Assembly: GCA_007279775.1 (NCBI GenBank)
Contig: QYPD01000043.1
Coordinates: 1-5,173, forward strand
Origin: Spirochaetia bacterium
GTDB taxonomy: Bacteria > Patescibacteriota > Minisyncoccia > UBA6257 > UBA9933
Direction: 5' to 3'
Length of the DNA: 5,173 nt
The translations under genes were made by a program, and so were the position numbers. Position 1 is the stretch's first letter. Each line of letters begins with the position of its first letter. Positions 1-5,173 of the stretch are shown one piece after another. Under the pieces are notes generated by a model that was not told the DNA's origin, ran no database searches, and saw only the letters and a program-made list of their open reading frames with translations.

Positions 1-928
1 ACAATAAATCAACCATCTTAAAATCTTTTTTTATTATCAAATCGTCACCCTGCCTTTTAAAAATCGAGTGCGGCTTAATTTTAATAATCACGTAAAGGTC
101 GCCCTCTTTGGCGCCGCGTTCGCCGGCTTCGCCGCCGCCCTGAATTTTTATAATTTGCCCGTCGGCTATGCCCGAGCGAATTTCTATCGTTAAATTTTTC
201 TCGCCTTTCATTTTTCCGACGCCATGGCAAACCTCGCAAACTTTTTTCGGAATCTGACCAGCGCCAAAACACTTCGGGCAAGCCTTAACTTGCATAATGT
301 CGCCGAAAAAACTTTTGCGGATTTCTTTTATTTCGCCTCTGCCGCCGCAAGTTTCGCATTTTTCAAATCCGGCTTTCGGGTCGTGCCCCAAACCTCCGCA
401 TTTTTCGCATTTTATTGAAACCGAATATTTTATTTTTTTCTCCGCTCCGCGGTATGCTTCTTCCAAATCTATTTCTTGGGCTATTTGGATGTCTGCCCCG
501 CCATGATACGAACGGCGTTTCTGCTTTACGCCCATACCTTCAAAAAACGCGTCAAATACGTCGCTTAAATCGCCGAAATCACCGGAAAAATCCATTCTTG
601 CTCCATCTCCGCCAAAAGGATTGCCTTGTCCAAAGTCAAAGCCAAAAGGCTCGTCTTGAGCTCCGCCGAAGGGTCCGCCTTGCGAAAAGTCGAAATCATT
701 AAATCCGCCGCCGGCTTGTTGATTGCCCGAAAACACACGGCCGAACCTGTCGTATTGCGCCCGCTTTTCTTTATTGGACAAAACCTGATATGCTTCGTTT
801 ATTTCCTTGAATTTCTTTTCATCGCCGCCCTTGTCTGGATGATATTTATGTGCCAATTTCCGAAAAGCTTTTTTAACGTCTTCTTCCGAAGCGCCCTTAT
901 TTATGCCGAGAATTTTATAGTAATCCAT
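1..928 (-). CDS. dnaJ: Chaperone protein DnaJ (type I Hsp40), 3' end cut by window edge
   Basis: Co-chaperone of DnaK: it binds unfolded polypeptides in the cytoplasm and stimulates DnaK ATP hydrolysis. Reading the complement from the ATG at 928 gives 309 uninterrupted codons to the window edge, about 65-75 residues short of the usual 370-380. The J domain (about 1-68) has the catalytic HPD at 30-32 and the typical [10 protein letters not shown] end. A Gly/Phe-rich segment follows (about 69-135). The zinc-binding domain has four intact CxxCxGxG motifs, at Cys174/177, 191/194, 217/220 and 231/234, which makes it a type I DnaJ. The first C-terminal substrate-binding region follows, with [15 protein letters not shown] and an H..F.R.G.DL motif at about 287-297. 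No Shine-Dalgarno site or clear promoter precedes the start. The gene is third downstream of grpE, after a 137-base palindromic spacer. The identification is certain; only the C-terminus is unseen. Confidence 0.97.
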   Translation of the reverse strand, partial: MDYYKILGINKGASEEDVKKAFRKLAHKYHPDKGGDEKKFKEINEAYQVLSNKEKRAQYDRFGRVFSGNQQAGGGFNDFDFSQGGPFGGAQDEPFGFDFGQGNPFGGDGARMDFSGDFGDLSDVFDAFFEGMGVKQKRRSYHGGADIQIAQEIDLEEAYRGAEKKIKYSVSIKCEKCGGLGHDPKAGFEKCETCGGRGEIKEIRKSFFGDIMQVKACPKCFGAGQIPKKVCEVCHGVGKMKGEKNLTIEIRSGIADGQIIKIQGGGEAGERGAKEGDLYVIIKIKPHSIFKRQGDDLIIKKDFKMVDLL

Positions 929-934
929 AATAGT

Positions 935-1068
935 AAATTCAAAATGTAAATATCAAAATGGAAAATGATAATGTAAAATCTTAAAATTTAATTATTGTTA
1001 AAATTTTAAGGCTTAAATAATTTTACAATTTTGAATTGTAATTTTGATTTTTGATTTTTCAATTTTTA
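935..1068. repeat. AT-rich imperfect palindrome with 7-base period between the membrane protein gene and dnaJ
   Basis: Almost the whole spacer is one imperfect inverted repeat. The centre is a perfect 10-base stem, cttaaaattt (980-989) with aaattttaag (1001-1010), around an 11-base loop. Further out, gtaaaat (973-979) can pair with attttac (1020-1026), leaving a 9-base bulge on one side, and atcaaaat (952-959) pairs with attttgat (1041-1048). A second small perfect inverted repeat, ttacaatt/aattgtaa, lies at 1023-1041. Both arms run in 7-base steps: caaaatg at 940 and 954 and gaaaatg at 961 on the left; attttga at 1041, tttttga at 1048 and tttttca at 1055 on the right. The right arm reaches the stop codon of the membrane protein gene. 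The stem is nearly pure A/T, so it is a poor intrinsic terminator. It may be an intergenic repeat element of unknown function. No small RNA or promoter could be supported here. Confidence 0.75.
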
Positions 1069-2052
1069 TTTTAGTATAACGTTTTCCTTGCTTCTTCCTT
1101 CGAATATAATCGCGCCGAAACCGAGCGCCAGAAGAGTTTCGTAAAGCAAAAACGAAATAAAAGCGGCAATCAGGCGAATCGGCCAAACAAGGCTTATAAT
1201 AGTCAAAAATATGAAAATGGCAACTAATATCGGAGTTGAATTTAATATATTTTCCGGCAGTGAATAAAACTTAACCGCCAGAAAATCGTAAATCGTATCA
1301 GAAAGTTTACCCTGAAAATTCAGTTGGATTCCCGCAAGACCAGCTGTCTGATTTTTCACCTCTTGAACAGCTTTGCCTGCCAACTCCTCCTTAATTGAAT
1401 CTGGCAAAACCTTAAGCTGGGGATTGTTTTCAATTTCCCGCATAGCGATGCTTCTTATTGTTTCTTCTGTTGAACCTGTAAGGTTGAACCCGGGCACGAT
1501 TTTTTCCAATAACCCGCTATCTGTTATCGGCGAAACAACGGCGTTAAACGCGTCGCGCGGAATAAAAAAATCTTTGCCGTTCACATCGATGAAACTCGCG
1601 CAAACCACTCCGGCGAATATCGCTATTCCGGCGATTGCCTTAGGCAAAACTTTTTTGCTAATTTTCCAAAATTTTATTTCAAGCGAATTTTCAAGCTCGT
1701 TTCTGCCTGCGTAAATTCCGGAAATAAAAAATAAGAAACCCAAGACTGCTCCAACGCCAACCATTACCGATAACCTGTCGTAGAAAAGAACGAAAAACGC
1801 CAAGCTTTGGATAAAAACCGCCAAATTAACCATCCATTCTGTTTTAATGAAAAAAACACAGAGCAAAAACACTGCCATAAAGCCGAGCGCCGCCAAAGAA
1901 GACAATAAAGGATTATTTCCGCCTCCGCTGACCATAAAAATTTGTAGAAAAAATCCGGATGCGAAAGAAAAGACAACACCAAAAAGCGCCAAAATAATTA
2001 TTTTGACCATTGAACGGTCGAGCGAAACTCCGTCTGTTGTTGGTAAATCCAT
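1066..2052 (-). CDS. Unrecognised seven-helix membrane protein between dnaK and dnaJ
   Basis: A 328-residue protein that I do not recognise. Hydrophobic segments lie at about 16-41, 49-69, 73-91, 95-115, 138-155, 273-290 and 292-317. The loop at 116-137 is rich in Lys and Arg and is probably cytoplasmic. By alternation, residues 156-272 would be a soluble domain on the outer face and the C-terminus would also be outside. That domain has an acidic, probably helical stretch at about 193-235 (TEETIRSIAMREIE onward) and no Cys pairs, no catalytic motif and no lipobox. There is no cleavable signal peptide; the first helix acts as an anchor. The ATG at 2052 is chosen because an extended -10 box ends exactly 6 bases upstream; the alternative Met15 would cut off the N-terminus. 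The gene starts 50 bases after the dnaK stop, on the same strand, but appears to have its own promoter. A role in protein quality control is suggested only by position. Confidence 0.85.
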   Translation of the reverse strand: MDLPTTDGVSLDRSMVKIIILALFGVVFSFASGFFLQIFMVSGGGNNPLLSSLAALGFMAVFLLCVFFIKTEWMVNLAVFIQSLAFFVLFYDRLSVMVGVGAVLGFLFFISGIYAGRNELENSLEIKFWKISKKVLPKAIAGIAIFAGVVCASFIDVNGKDFFIPRDAFNAVVSPITDSGLLEKIVPGFNLTGSTEETIRSIAMREIENNPQLKVLPDSIKEELAGKAVQEVKNQTAGLAGIQLNFQGKLSDTIYDFLAVKFYSLPENILNSTPILVAIFIFLTIISLVWPIRLIAAFISFLLYETLLALGFGAIIFEGRSKENVILK

Positions 2053-2058
2053 ATTTAT

Positions 2059-2067
2059 ATTATAGCA
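2059..2067 (-). promoter_or_regulatory. Extended -10 promoter for the membrane protein gene, probably leaderless
   Basis: Read on the minus strand the site is TGCTATAAT, a perfect extended -10 element (TGnTATAAT). Only six bases (ATAAAT) separate it from the ATG at 2052, so transcription starting 6-7 bases after the box would begin at or next to the A of the start codon, giving a leaderless mRNA. This fits the absence of a Shine-Dalgarno site. The best -35 candidate (TAGCGA, 18-base spacing) matches the consensus at only three positions, but extended -10 promoters often need none. The grpE promoter shares the TGCTATA core. Confidence 0.6.
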
Positions 2068-2074
2068 AAATTAT

Positions 2075-2094
2075 GGCAGGTATCGCTACCTGCC
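2075..2094 (-). terminator. Hairpin after dnaK: possible intrinsic terminator or attenuator
   Basis: On the minus-strand RNA a perfect 8-base-pair stem, GGCAGGUA with UACCUGCC, closes a GCGA tetraloop of the stable GNRA class. It begins 8 bases after the dnaK stop and is followed by AUAAUUUU, an imperfect U tract. This suits partial termination after dnaK, with the downstream gene restarted from its own promoter. The T tract is short, so it could instead be an mRNA-stabilising 3' hairpin. Its GATACCTGCC arm is also found in the palindrome inside cysS, so it may have come from the same repeat family. Confidence 0.55.
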
Positions 2095-2102
2095 GTAAAT
2101 TT

Positions 2103-3947
2103 TTATTGCTGCGGATTTTGATTTTGTTCTTCTCCACCTTCTTTCTTCTGGCCGTACATCATTTGGCCAATTTTTTGGAGTTCCAAGGAAAGCTCTGAGG
2201 CGGTCGATTTTATTTCGTCAATATTTTGCGATTGATGAATTGTCGTTTTAAGTTTTTCGGTTTTTTGATTGATAGCATCTTTAAGTTCTACCGGAATTTT
2301 GTCGCCGGCTTCACGGACGGATTTTTCCGCCAAATAAACGGTTTGCTCGGCATGATTTTTTGTTTCAGCAAGCTCTTTTTTATTTTTATCTTCTTCCGAG
2401 TGCGCCGCCGCTTCTTGTTTGAGTTTTTCGATATCGTCTTTTGAAAGCTGAGTTGAAGCTTCAATGCGGACGGACTGGCTTTTGCCGCTGGCTTTGTCTT
2501 TCGCCGAAACGTTTAAAATACCATTAGCGTCTATGTCGAAAGAAACTTCAACCTGCGGAATGCCGCGCGGAGAAGGAGGAATGCCGTCTAAAATGAACTT
2601 CGCCAAAGTTTTGTTGTCCGAGGCCATTGTTCGCTCGCCTTGCAAAATATGAATTTCAACCGAAGTCTGATTATCGGCCGCTGTTGAGAAAACTTGCGAC
2701 TTCTGTGTCGGAATTGTGGTATTTCTTTCAAGAATCGGAGTGGCAACTCCGCCATAGGTTTCAATGCCTAAAGTTAAAGGAGTAACGTCTAAAAGCAAAA
2801 TGTCTTTCACATCGCCTTGGAAAATTCCAGCTTGAATCGCGGCGCCGGCGGCAACAACTTCATCGGGGTTGATTCCCTTGTGCGGCTCTTTGCCGAAAAA
2901 CTTTTTAACCGCTTCCTGAATCGCCGGCATTCTTGTTTGGCCTCCAACCATCACAACCTCATCTATGTCTGAAGGTTTGAACCCAGCTTCTTTAATTGTT
3001 TTTTTAACTAACTCAATTGAACGTTCTATTTCCGCTTTAACAAGCTCTTCCAATTTTGCGCGGGTGAGTTTCAAAAGAAAATGTTTAGGACCCGAATCGC
3101 CGGAAGTGATATAGGGAAGATTTATTTCGGTTTCAAAAACCGTTGAAAGTTCATGTTTGGCGCGCTCGGCCGCTTCTTTTAAACGCTGCAAAGCCAATGG
3201 GTCGCTTGAAATATCAATGCCTTCTTGTTTTTTATATTCCAAAATGAGGTATTCTATTATTTTTCTGTCAAAATCGTCGCCGCCCAAATGAGTGTCGCCG
3301 CCCGTAGATTTTACTTCAACCGTTTCATCGCCCACTTCCAAAACGGAAATATCAAAAGTTCCGCCTCCGAAATCGTAAACAACAATCTGCTCATTTTTCT
3401 GCTTGTTTAAACCATATGCCAAAGCCGCGGCCGTGGGCTCATTGATAATTCTGCGAACTTTCAAACCGGCGATTTCTCCGGCATTTTTGGTCGCCTGCCT
3501 TTGGGAATCGTCAAAATAAGCCGGTACGGTGATAACCGCTTCTTCTATTTTTTCTCCGGTTTTCGCTTCGGCATCGGCTTTAAGCTTTGCCAAAACCATG
3601 GCCGAAATTTCTTCCGGCTTATACCATCTGTCCGCCATTTTTATCTCCACTCCCCCGGTTGAAGATTTTTGAATATTAAAAGGAAGCCACGACTTGTCGT
3701 GCTGAACTTCTTTATCGTCAAAATTGCGACCGATTAATCGCTTAACCGAAAAAATGGTGTTTTTCGGGTTAACCACCGATTGCCTTTTCGCCAACAAACC
3801 AACCAAACGCTCGCTTGATTTTGAAATCGCCGTCACCGAAGGCGTGGTGCGATTGCCCTCGCCGTTTTCCAATATTTTCGGCTCGCCCGCTTCAATAATC
3901 GCCATCGCCGAATTAGTTGTGCCAAGATCTATTCCTAAAATTTTCAT
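2103..3947 (-). CDS. dnaK: Molecular chaperone DnaK (Hsp70)
   Basis: A complete 614-residue Hsp70, slightly shorter than the 638 of E. coli. It is an ATP-driven cytoplasmic chaperone that binds and releases hydrophobic peptide stretches with DnaJ and GrpE. The nucleotide-binding domain (1-380) has IDLGTTNS at 6-13, RLIGR at 70-74, [11 protein letters not shown] at 169-179 with the catalytic Glu170, DFGGGTFD at 192-199 with Thr197 at the autophosphorylation position, and VGGQTRMP at 334-341. The segment around 50-90 that is present in Gram-negative-type DnaK and missing from Gram-positive ones is retained. The interdomain linker [10 protein letters not shown] is at 382-391, the beta-sandwich peptide-binding domain at about 392-498 (with [15 protein letters not shown]), and a helical lid at about 500-600. 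The tail ends in Gln/Asn-rich NQNPQQ, without the EEV-type end seen in many bacteria. The start has only GGGA ten bases upstream, a very weak ribosome site. No strong promoter of its own was seen, so transcription probably comes from the grpE promoter. Confidence 0.99.
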   Translation of the reverse strand: MKILGIDLGTTNSAMAIIEAGEPKILENGEGNRTTPSVTAISKSSERLVGLLAKRQSVVNPKNTIFSVKRLIGRNFDDKEVQHDKSWLPFNIQKSSTGGVEIKMADRWYKPEEISAMVLAKLKADAEAKTGEKIEEAVITVPAYFDDSQRQATKNAGEIAGLKVRRIINEPTAAALAYGLNKQKNEQIVVYDFGGGTFDISVLEVGDETVEVKSTGGDTHLGGDDFDRKIIEYLILEYKKQEGIDISSDPLALQRLKEAAERAKHELSTVFETEINLPYITSGDSGPKHFLLKLTRAKLEELVKAEIERSIELVKKTIKEAGFKPSDIDEVVMVGGQTRMPAIQEAVKKFFGKEPHKGINPDEVVAAGAAIQAGIFQGDVKDILLLDVTPLTLGIETYGGVATPILERNTTIPTQKSQVFSTAADNQTSVEIHILQGERTMASDNKTLAKFILDGIPPSPRGIPQVEVSFDIDANGILNVSAKDKASGKSQSVRIEASTQLSKDDIEKLKQEAAAHSEEDKNKKELAETKNHAEQTVYLAEKSVREAGDKIPVELKDAINQKTEKLKTTIHQSQNIDEIKSTASELSLELQKIGQMMYGQKKEGGEEQNQNPQQ

Positions 3948-3960
3948 AAAAATATAATCC

Positions 3961-4060
3961 CAATCTACGAATGTATCCGAATTTTCGAATGGCTACAAAA
4001 TTATTTTACAACTTTTTCGTATTTATTTGTAGATTCGGATGAATTTGTAGTTTCGGATTG
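3961..4060. repeat. Long imperfect palindrome with 9-base period between grpE and dnaK
   Basis: Two 36-base arms, 3964-3999 and 4016-4051, pair around a 16-base loop. By hand I count 25 Watson-Crick pairs. If the plus strand is folded there are 6 further G-T wobbles, but the minus (transcribed) strand gains only one. The core atccgaat (3975-3982) with attcggat (4033-4040) is perfect. The right arm is itself repetitive: the 16 bases at 4025-4040 recur at 4043-4058 with one mismatch, 18 bases apart, and the stretch 4016-4060 divides cleanly into 9-base units such as ttcggatga (4034) and ttcggattg (4052). The element fills most of the 119-base spacer and has no open frame. It could form an intercistronic hairpin in the mRNA or be a mobile palindromic repeat. 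Confidence 0.75.
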
Positions 4061-4066
4061 CTTTAT

Positions 4067-4555
4067 TTATTTCGCCACTTTTACCCTTGCCGGCCTTATA
4101 AGCTTACCATGGAGAGTGTATCCATTTTCAACTTCTTCAACTATCGTGCCCGGCGCTTTATCAGACTCAACTTCCGCCACCGCTTCTTGAAGACCGGGGT
4201 CAAACGGCTGGCCAACCGAAACAATAACCCTTTCCAAACCGCTTAACTTCATTATGTCTTCTAATTGCCGGCGTATCAAATAAAGGCCTTTTTGAGTTTT
4301 TGAATCTTCTTCGCCGCCAAGCGTGACCAAGGCCAAATCAAAACTATCCAAAACTGTTATCAAATCTTTCACTATTGCCTCGTTGGCGAATTTAACAATC
4401 GCTTCAAACCTCCTTGATTCGTCTCTTTTATAATTTATCAAGTCCGCCTTTGCCCGTTTCCAACCGTCGAGATACTCATCGCGCTGCTTTTCGCAATCGG
4501 AAACAGAATTTTGCTCCTCTTTATTTTGAGATTCTTCTTTTATTTCTTCCGCCAT
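4067..4555 (-). CDS. grpE: Nucleotide exchange factor GrpE
   Basis: A 162-residue cytoplasmic homodimer subunit that opens the DnaK nucleotide-binding cleft to release ADP and reset the chaperone cycle. The charged N-terminal region (1-20) is short, which accounts for most of the difference from the 197 residues of E. coli. A long amphipathic helix (about 20-77, with YLDGWKRAKADLINYKRR-like spacing) forms the dimer coiled coil. The C-terminal beta domain carries the family signature at about 117-160: FDPGLQEAV, then GTIVEEVENGYTLHGKLIRPA. The His usually seen in the DP..HEAV motif is Gln123 here. The gene leads the chaperone cluster, 119 bases ahead of dnaK, behind a good sigma-70-like promoter. 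No Shine-Dalgarno site precedes the ATG. Confidence 0.96.
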   Translation of the reverse strand: MAEEIKEESQNKEEQNSVSDCEKQRDEYLDGWKRAKADLINYKRDESRRFEAIVKFANEAIVKDLITVLDSFDLALVTLGGEEDSKTQKGLYLIRRQLEDIMKLSGLERVIVSVGQPFDPGLQEAVAEVESDKAPGTIVEEVENGYTLHGKLIRPARVKVAK

Positions 4556-4559
4556 GTTT

Positions 4560-4580
4560 TTACAAATTTAAGAATGCCAT
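4560..4580 (-). other. Six-codon leader reading frame ahead of grpE (tentative)
   Basis: On the minus strand an ATG at 4580 opens the frame MAFLNL and ends in TAA at 4560-4562, four bases before the grpE ATG. It lies just downstream of the predicted transcription start (about 4583), so the mRNA would meet this start codon first, near its 5' end. Translation could couple to grpE by reinitiation. Frames this short occur often by chance, and nothing else supports expression. Confidence 0.2.
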
Positions 4581-4589
4581 TATTTCAAG

Positions 4590-4617
4590 AATATAGCAAG
4601 TTTCCAAAAGACGTCAA
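4590..4617 (-). promoter_or_regulatory. Sigma-70-type promoter for grpE (-dnaK)
   Basis: On the minus strand, TTGACG (4612-4617, five of six consensus bases) is followed after 16 bases by TATATT (4590-4595, five of six), with the extended -10 TG in place (TGCTATATT). Transcription would start near 4583, giving a 5' leader of about 28 bases. No CIRCE inverted repeat (TTAGCACTC / GAGTGCTAA) overlaps it, so HrcA repression is not evident. It resembles a housekeeping promoter rather than a sigma-32 one. Confidence 0.65.
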
Positions 4618-4639
4618 GGGTTGTACTGATTGCTTGTTT

Positions 4640-4645
4640 TATAAT
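4640..4645 (+). promoter_or_regulatory. -10 box for cysS
   Basis: A perfect TATAAT ends 11 bases before the cysS ATG at 4657. Transcription 6-7 bases downstream would leave a leader of only about 4-5 bases, nearly leaderless. No good -35 lies at 16-18 bases; the closest look-alike, ttgtac at 4621, is only 13 bases away. The box sits between 6-base inverted repeats (ttgttt 4634-4639, aaacaa 4652-4657) that may be accidental. It faces away from the grpE promoter across a 101-base divergent spacer. Confidence 0.45.
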
Positions 4646-4648
4646 AAA

Positions 4649-4660
4649 ATGAAACAATGA
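4649..4660 (+). other. Three-codon frame overlapping the cysS start (tentative)
   Basis: ATG AAA CAA TGA (MKQ) begins 8 bases before the cysS ATG, and its TGA overlaps that start codon in an ATGA junction, the arrangement typical of translational coupling. The predicted transcription start falls inside it, so it may not be in the mRNA. It is given mainly because it competes with 4657 as a start; only 4657 is in frame with the synthetase. Confidence 0.15.
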
Positions 4661-5173
4661 TAAAACTTTTCAACACTCTCTCGGGGGAAAAAGAGACCTT
4701 TAAACCCCTCAAAAGCAAAACCGCCCAGATTTACGCTTGCGGACCGACAGTTTACAATTACGCCCATTTGGGCAATTTAAGAACTTATGTTTTTGAAGAT
4801 GTTTTGCGCCGCGCGCTTGAAATCAATGGCTATAAAATAAAACAAATAACCAATATCACCGACGTTGAAGATAAAATCATTAAAAAAGCCCAGCAAGAAA
4901 AAAAAGAAATTTCGCAGATTACCCGGCCGTATGAAAAAATATTTTTTGAAGATCTTAAAAAACTGAATATTGAAAAAGCCGAACGTTATCCCCGCGCCAC
5001 CGAGCACATAAAAGAAATGATAAGTCTTATTTCCGTTTTGGTGAAAAAAGGATTTGCGTATCAAGGCGAAGACAAATCTATTTATTTTAAAATTTCAAAG
5101 TTTAAAAATTATGGAAAGCTTTCGGGGTTGAAAAAACGCCAGATACCTGCCTGCCGGCAGGCAGGAAAATCGG
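4657..5173 (+). CDS. cysS: Cysteinyl-tRNA synthetase, 5' part, cut by window edge
   Basis: Class I aminoacyl-tRNA synthetase that charges tRNA-Cys with cysteine in the cytoplasm, an essential step of translation. The 172 codons seen are the N-terminal third of a protein usually about 450-500 residues long. CGPTVYNYAHLGNLR at 28-42 holds the zinc ligand Cys28 (same number as in E. coli) and the class I signature, here HLGN at 37-40 instead of HIGH, a common variant in this family. TNITDVEDKII at 65-75 is the next conserved block. RYPRATEHIKEMI (about 110-122) and YGKLSGL (about 152-158) follow in the expected order. Residues 164-170 (PACRQAG) are encoded by a perfect palindrome and look foreign to the family. 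KMSKS and the anticodon-binding region lie beyond the window. The start at 4657 matches the usual family N-terminus. Confidence 0.95.
   Translation, partial: MIKLFNTLSGEKETFKPLKSKTAQIYACGPTVYNYAHLGNLRTYVFEDVLRRALEINGYKIKQITNITDVEDKIIKKAQQEKKEISQITRPYEKIFFEDLKKLNIEKAERYPRATEHIKEMISLISVLVKKGFAYQGEDKSIYFKISKFKNYGKLSGLKKRQIPACRQAGKS
5146..5165. repeat. Perfect 20-base palindrome inside cysS
   Basis: CCTGCCTGCCGGCAGGCAGG is its own reverse complement over all 20 bases and far more GC-rich than its surroundings. It starts on a codon boundary and reads P-A-C-R-Q-A-(G) in the cysS frame without breaking it. The preceding bases make GATACCTGCC (5142-5151), which is also one arm of the hairpin after dnaK. 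It looks like a dispersed palindromic repeat that has entered the gene; I recall similar PACRQAG or LPAGRQAG peptides in Parcubacteria proteins, but could not search for them. Confidence 0.8.

Noticed and set aside
66..74. GAGTGC as half of a CIRCE operator
   Set aside because: It lies deep in dnaJ coding sequence, differs from GAGTGCTAA, and has no partner half.
626..949. Plus-strand open frame of 107 codons across the dnaJ start
   Set aside because: It is antisense to the J domain and Gly/Phe region of dnaJ, which read through without interruption on the minus strand.
980..1010. 10-base stem-loop as an intrinsic terminator before dnaJ
   Set aside because: The stem has a single G-C pair and no clean U tract directly after it, so it would be unstable as a terminator.
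1373..1714. Plus-strand open frame of 113 codons
   Set aside because: It lies wholly inside the membrane protein gene on the other strand, has no family features or start signal, and looks like an antisense shadow.
4025..4058. 16-base direct repeat as a possible CRISPR remnant
   Set aside because: Only two copies 18 bases apart with no spacer of useful length; it is part of the palindromic element's internal period.
4582..4589. CTTGAAA on the minus strand as a sigma-32 -35 box
   Set aside because: No CCCCAT-like -10 follows at a suitable distance, and the site lies at the predicted start of the stronger sigma-70-type promoter.
4777..5064. Minus-strand open frame of 95 codons
   Set aside because: It is antisense to conserved cysS codons; its Phe-rich composition is the complement of Lys-rich codons.

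Overview
The window holds a bacterial heat-shock chaperone cluster on the minus strand, grpE - dnaK - seven-helix membrane protein - dnaJ (read right to left), and a divergently transcribed cysS (cysteinyl-tRNA synthetase) on the plus strand. dnaJ is cut by the left edge and cysS by the right edge. The AT-rich spacers, small proteins, absence of recognisable Shine-Dalgarno sites before any of the five genes, and low-complexity palindromic spacers suggest a Candidate Phyla Radiation (Patescibacteria, Parcubacteria-like) genome. That assignment is an inference from general character, not from a marker gene. All three complete genes end in TAA, and no in-frame UGA had to be read through.

Layout. 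1-928 (-): dnaJ, type I, with an intact HPD motif and all four zinc motifs, lacking its C-terminal end. 929-1065: AT-rich spacer that is a long imperfect palindrome built on a 7-base period. 1066-2052 (-): unrecognised seven-helix membrane protein with a predicted extracytoplasmic domain of about 117 residues. 2053-2102: a 50-base spacer with a GNRA-looped hairpin and a perfect extended -10 box placed so that the membrane protein mRNA would start at its AUG. 2103-3947 (-): complete dnaK. 3948-4066: spacer filled by a second long palindrome, this one on a 9-base period. 4067-4555 (-): complete grpE. 4556-4656: divergent promoter region with a well-formed grpE promoter (TTGACG, 16 bases, TGCTATATT) and a -10 box for cysS. 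4657-5173 (+): 5' part of cysS, carrying a perfect 20-base palindrome inside its reading frame.

DnaK, DnaJ and GrpE form the standard Hsp70 cycle: DnaJ delivers substrate and stimulates ATP hydrolysis, and GrpE releases ADP. No hrcA and no CIRCE operator were seen, so heat-shock control of this cluster is not explained by the window. The most interesting content is non-coding: three structurally different palindromic repeats, one turned into seven codons of an essential tRNA synthetase, and an uncharacterised membrane protein placed between dnaK and dnaJ.
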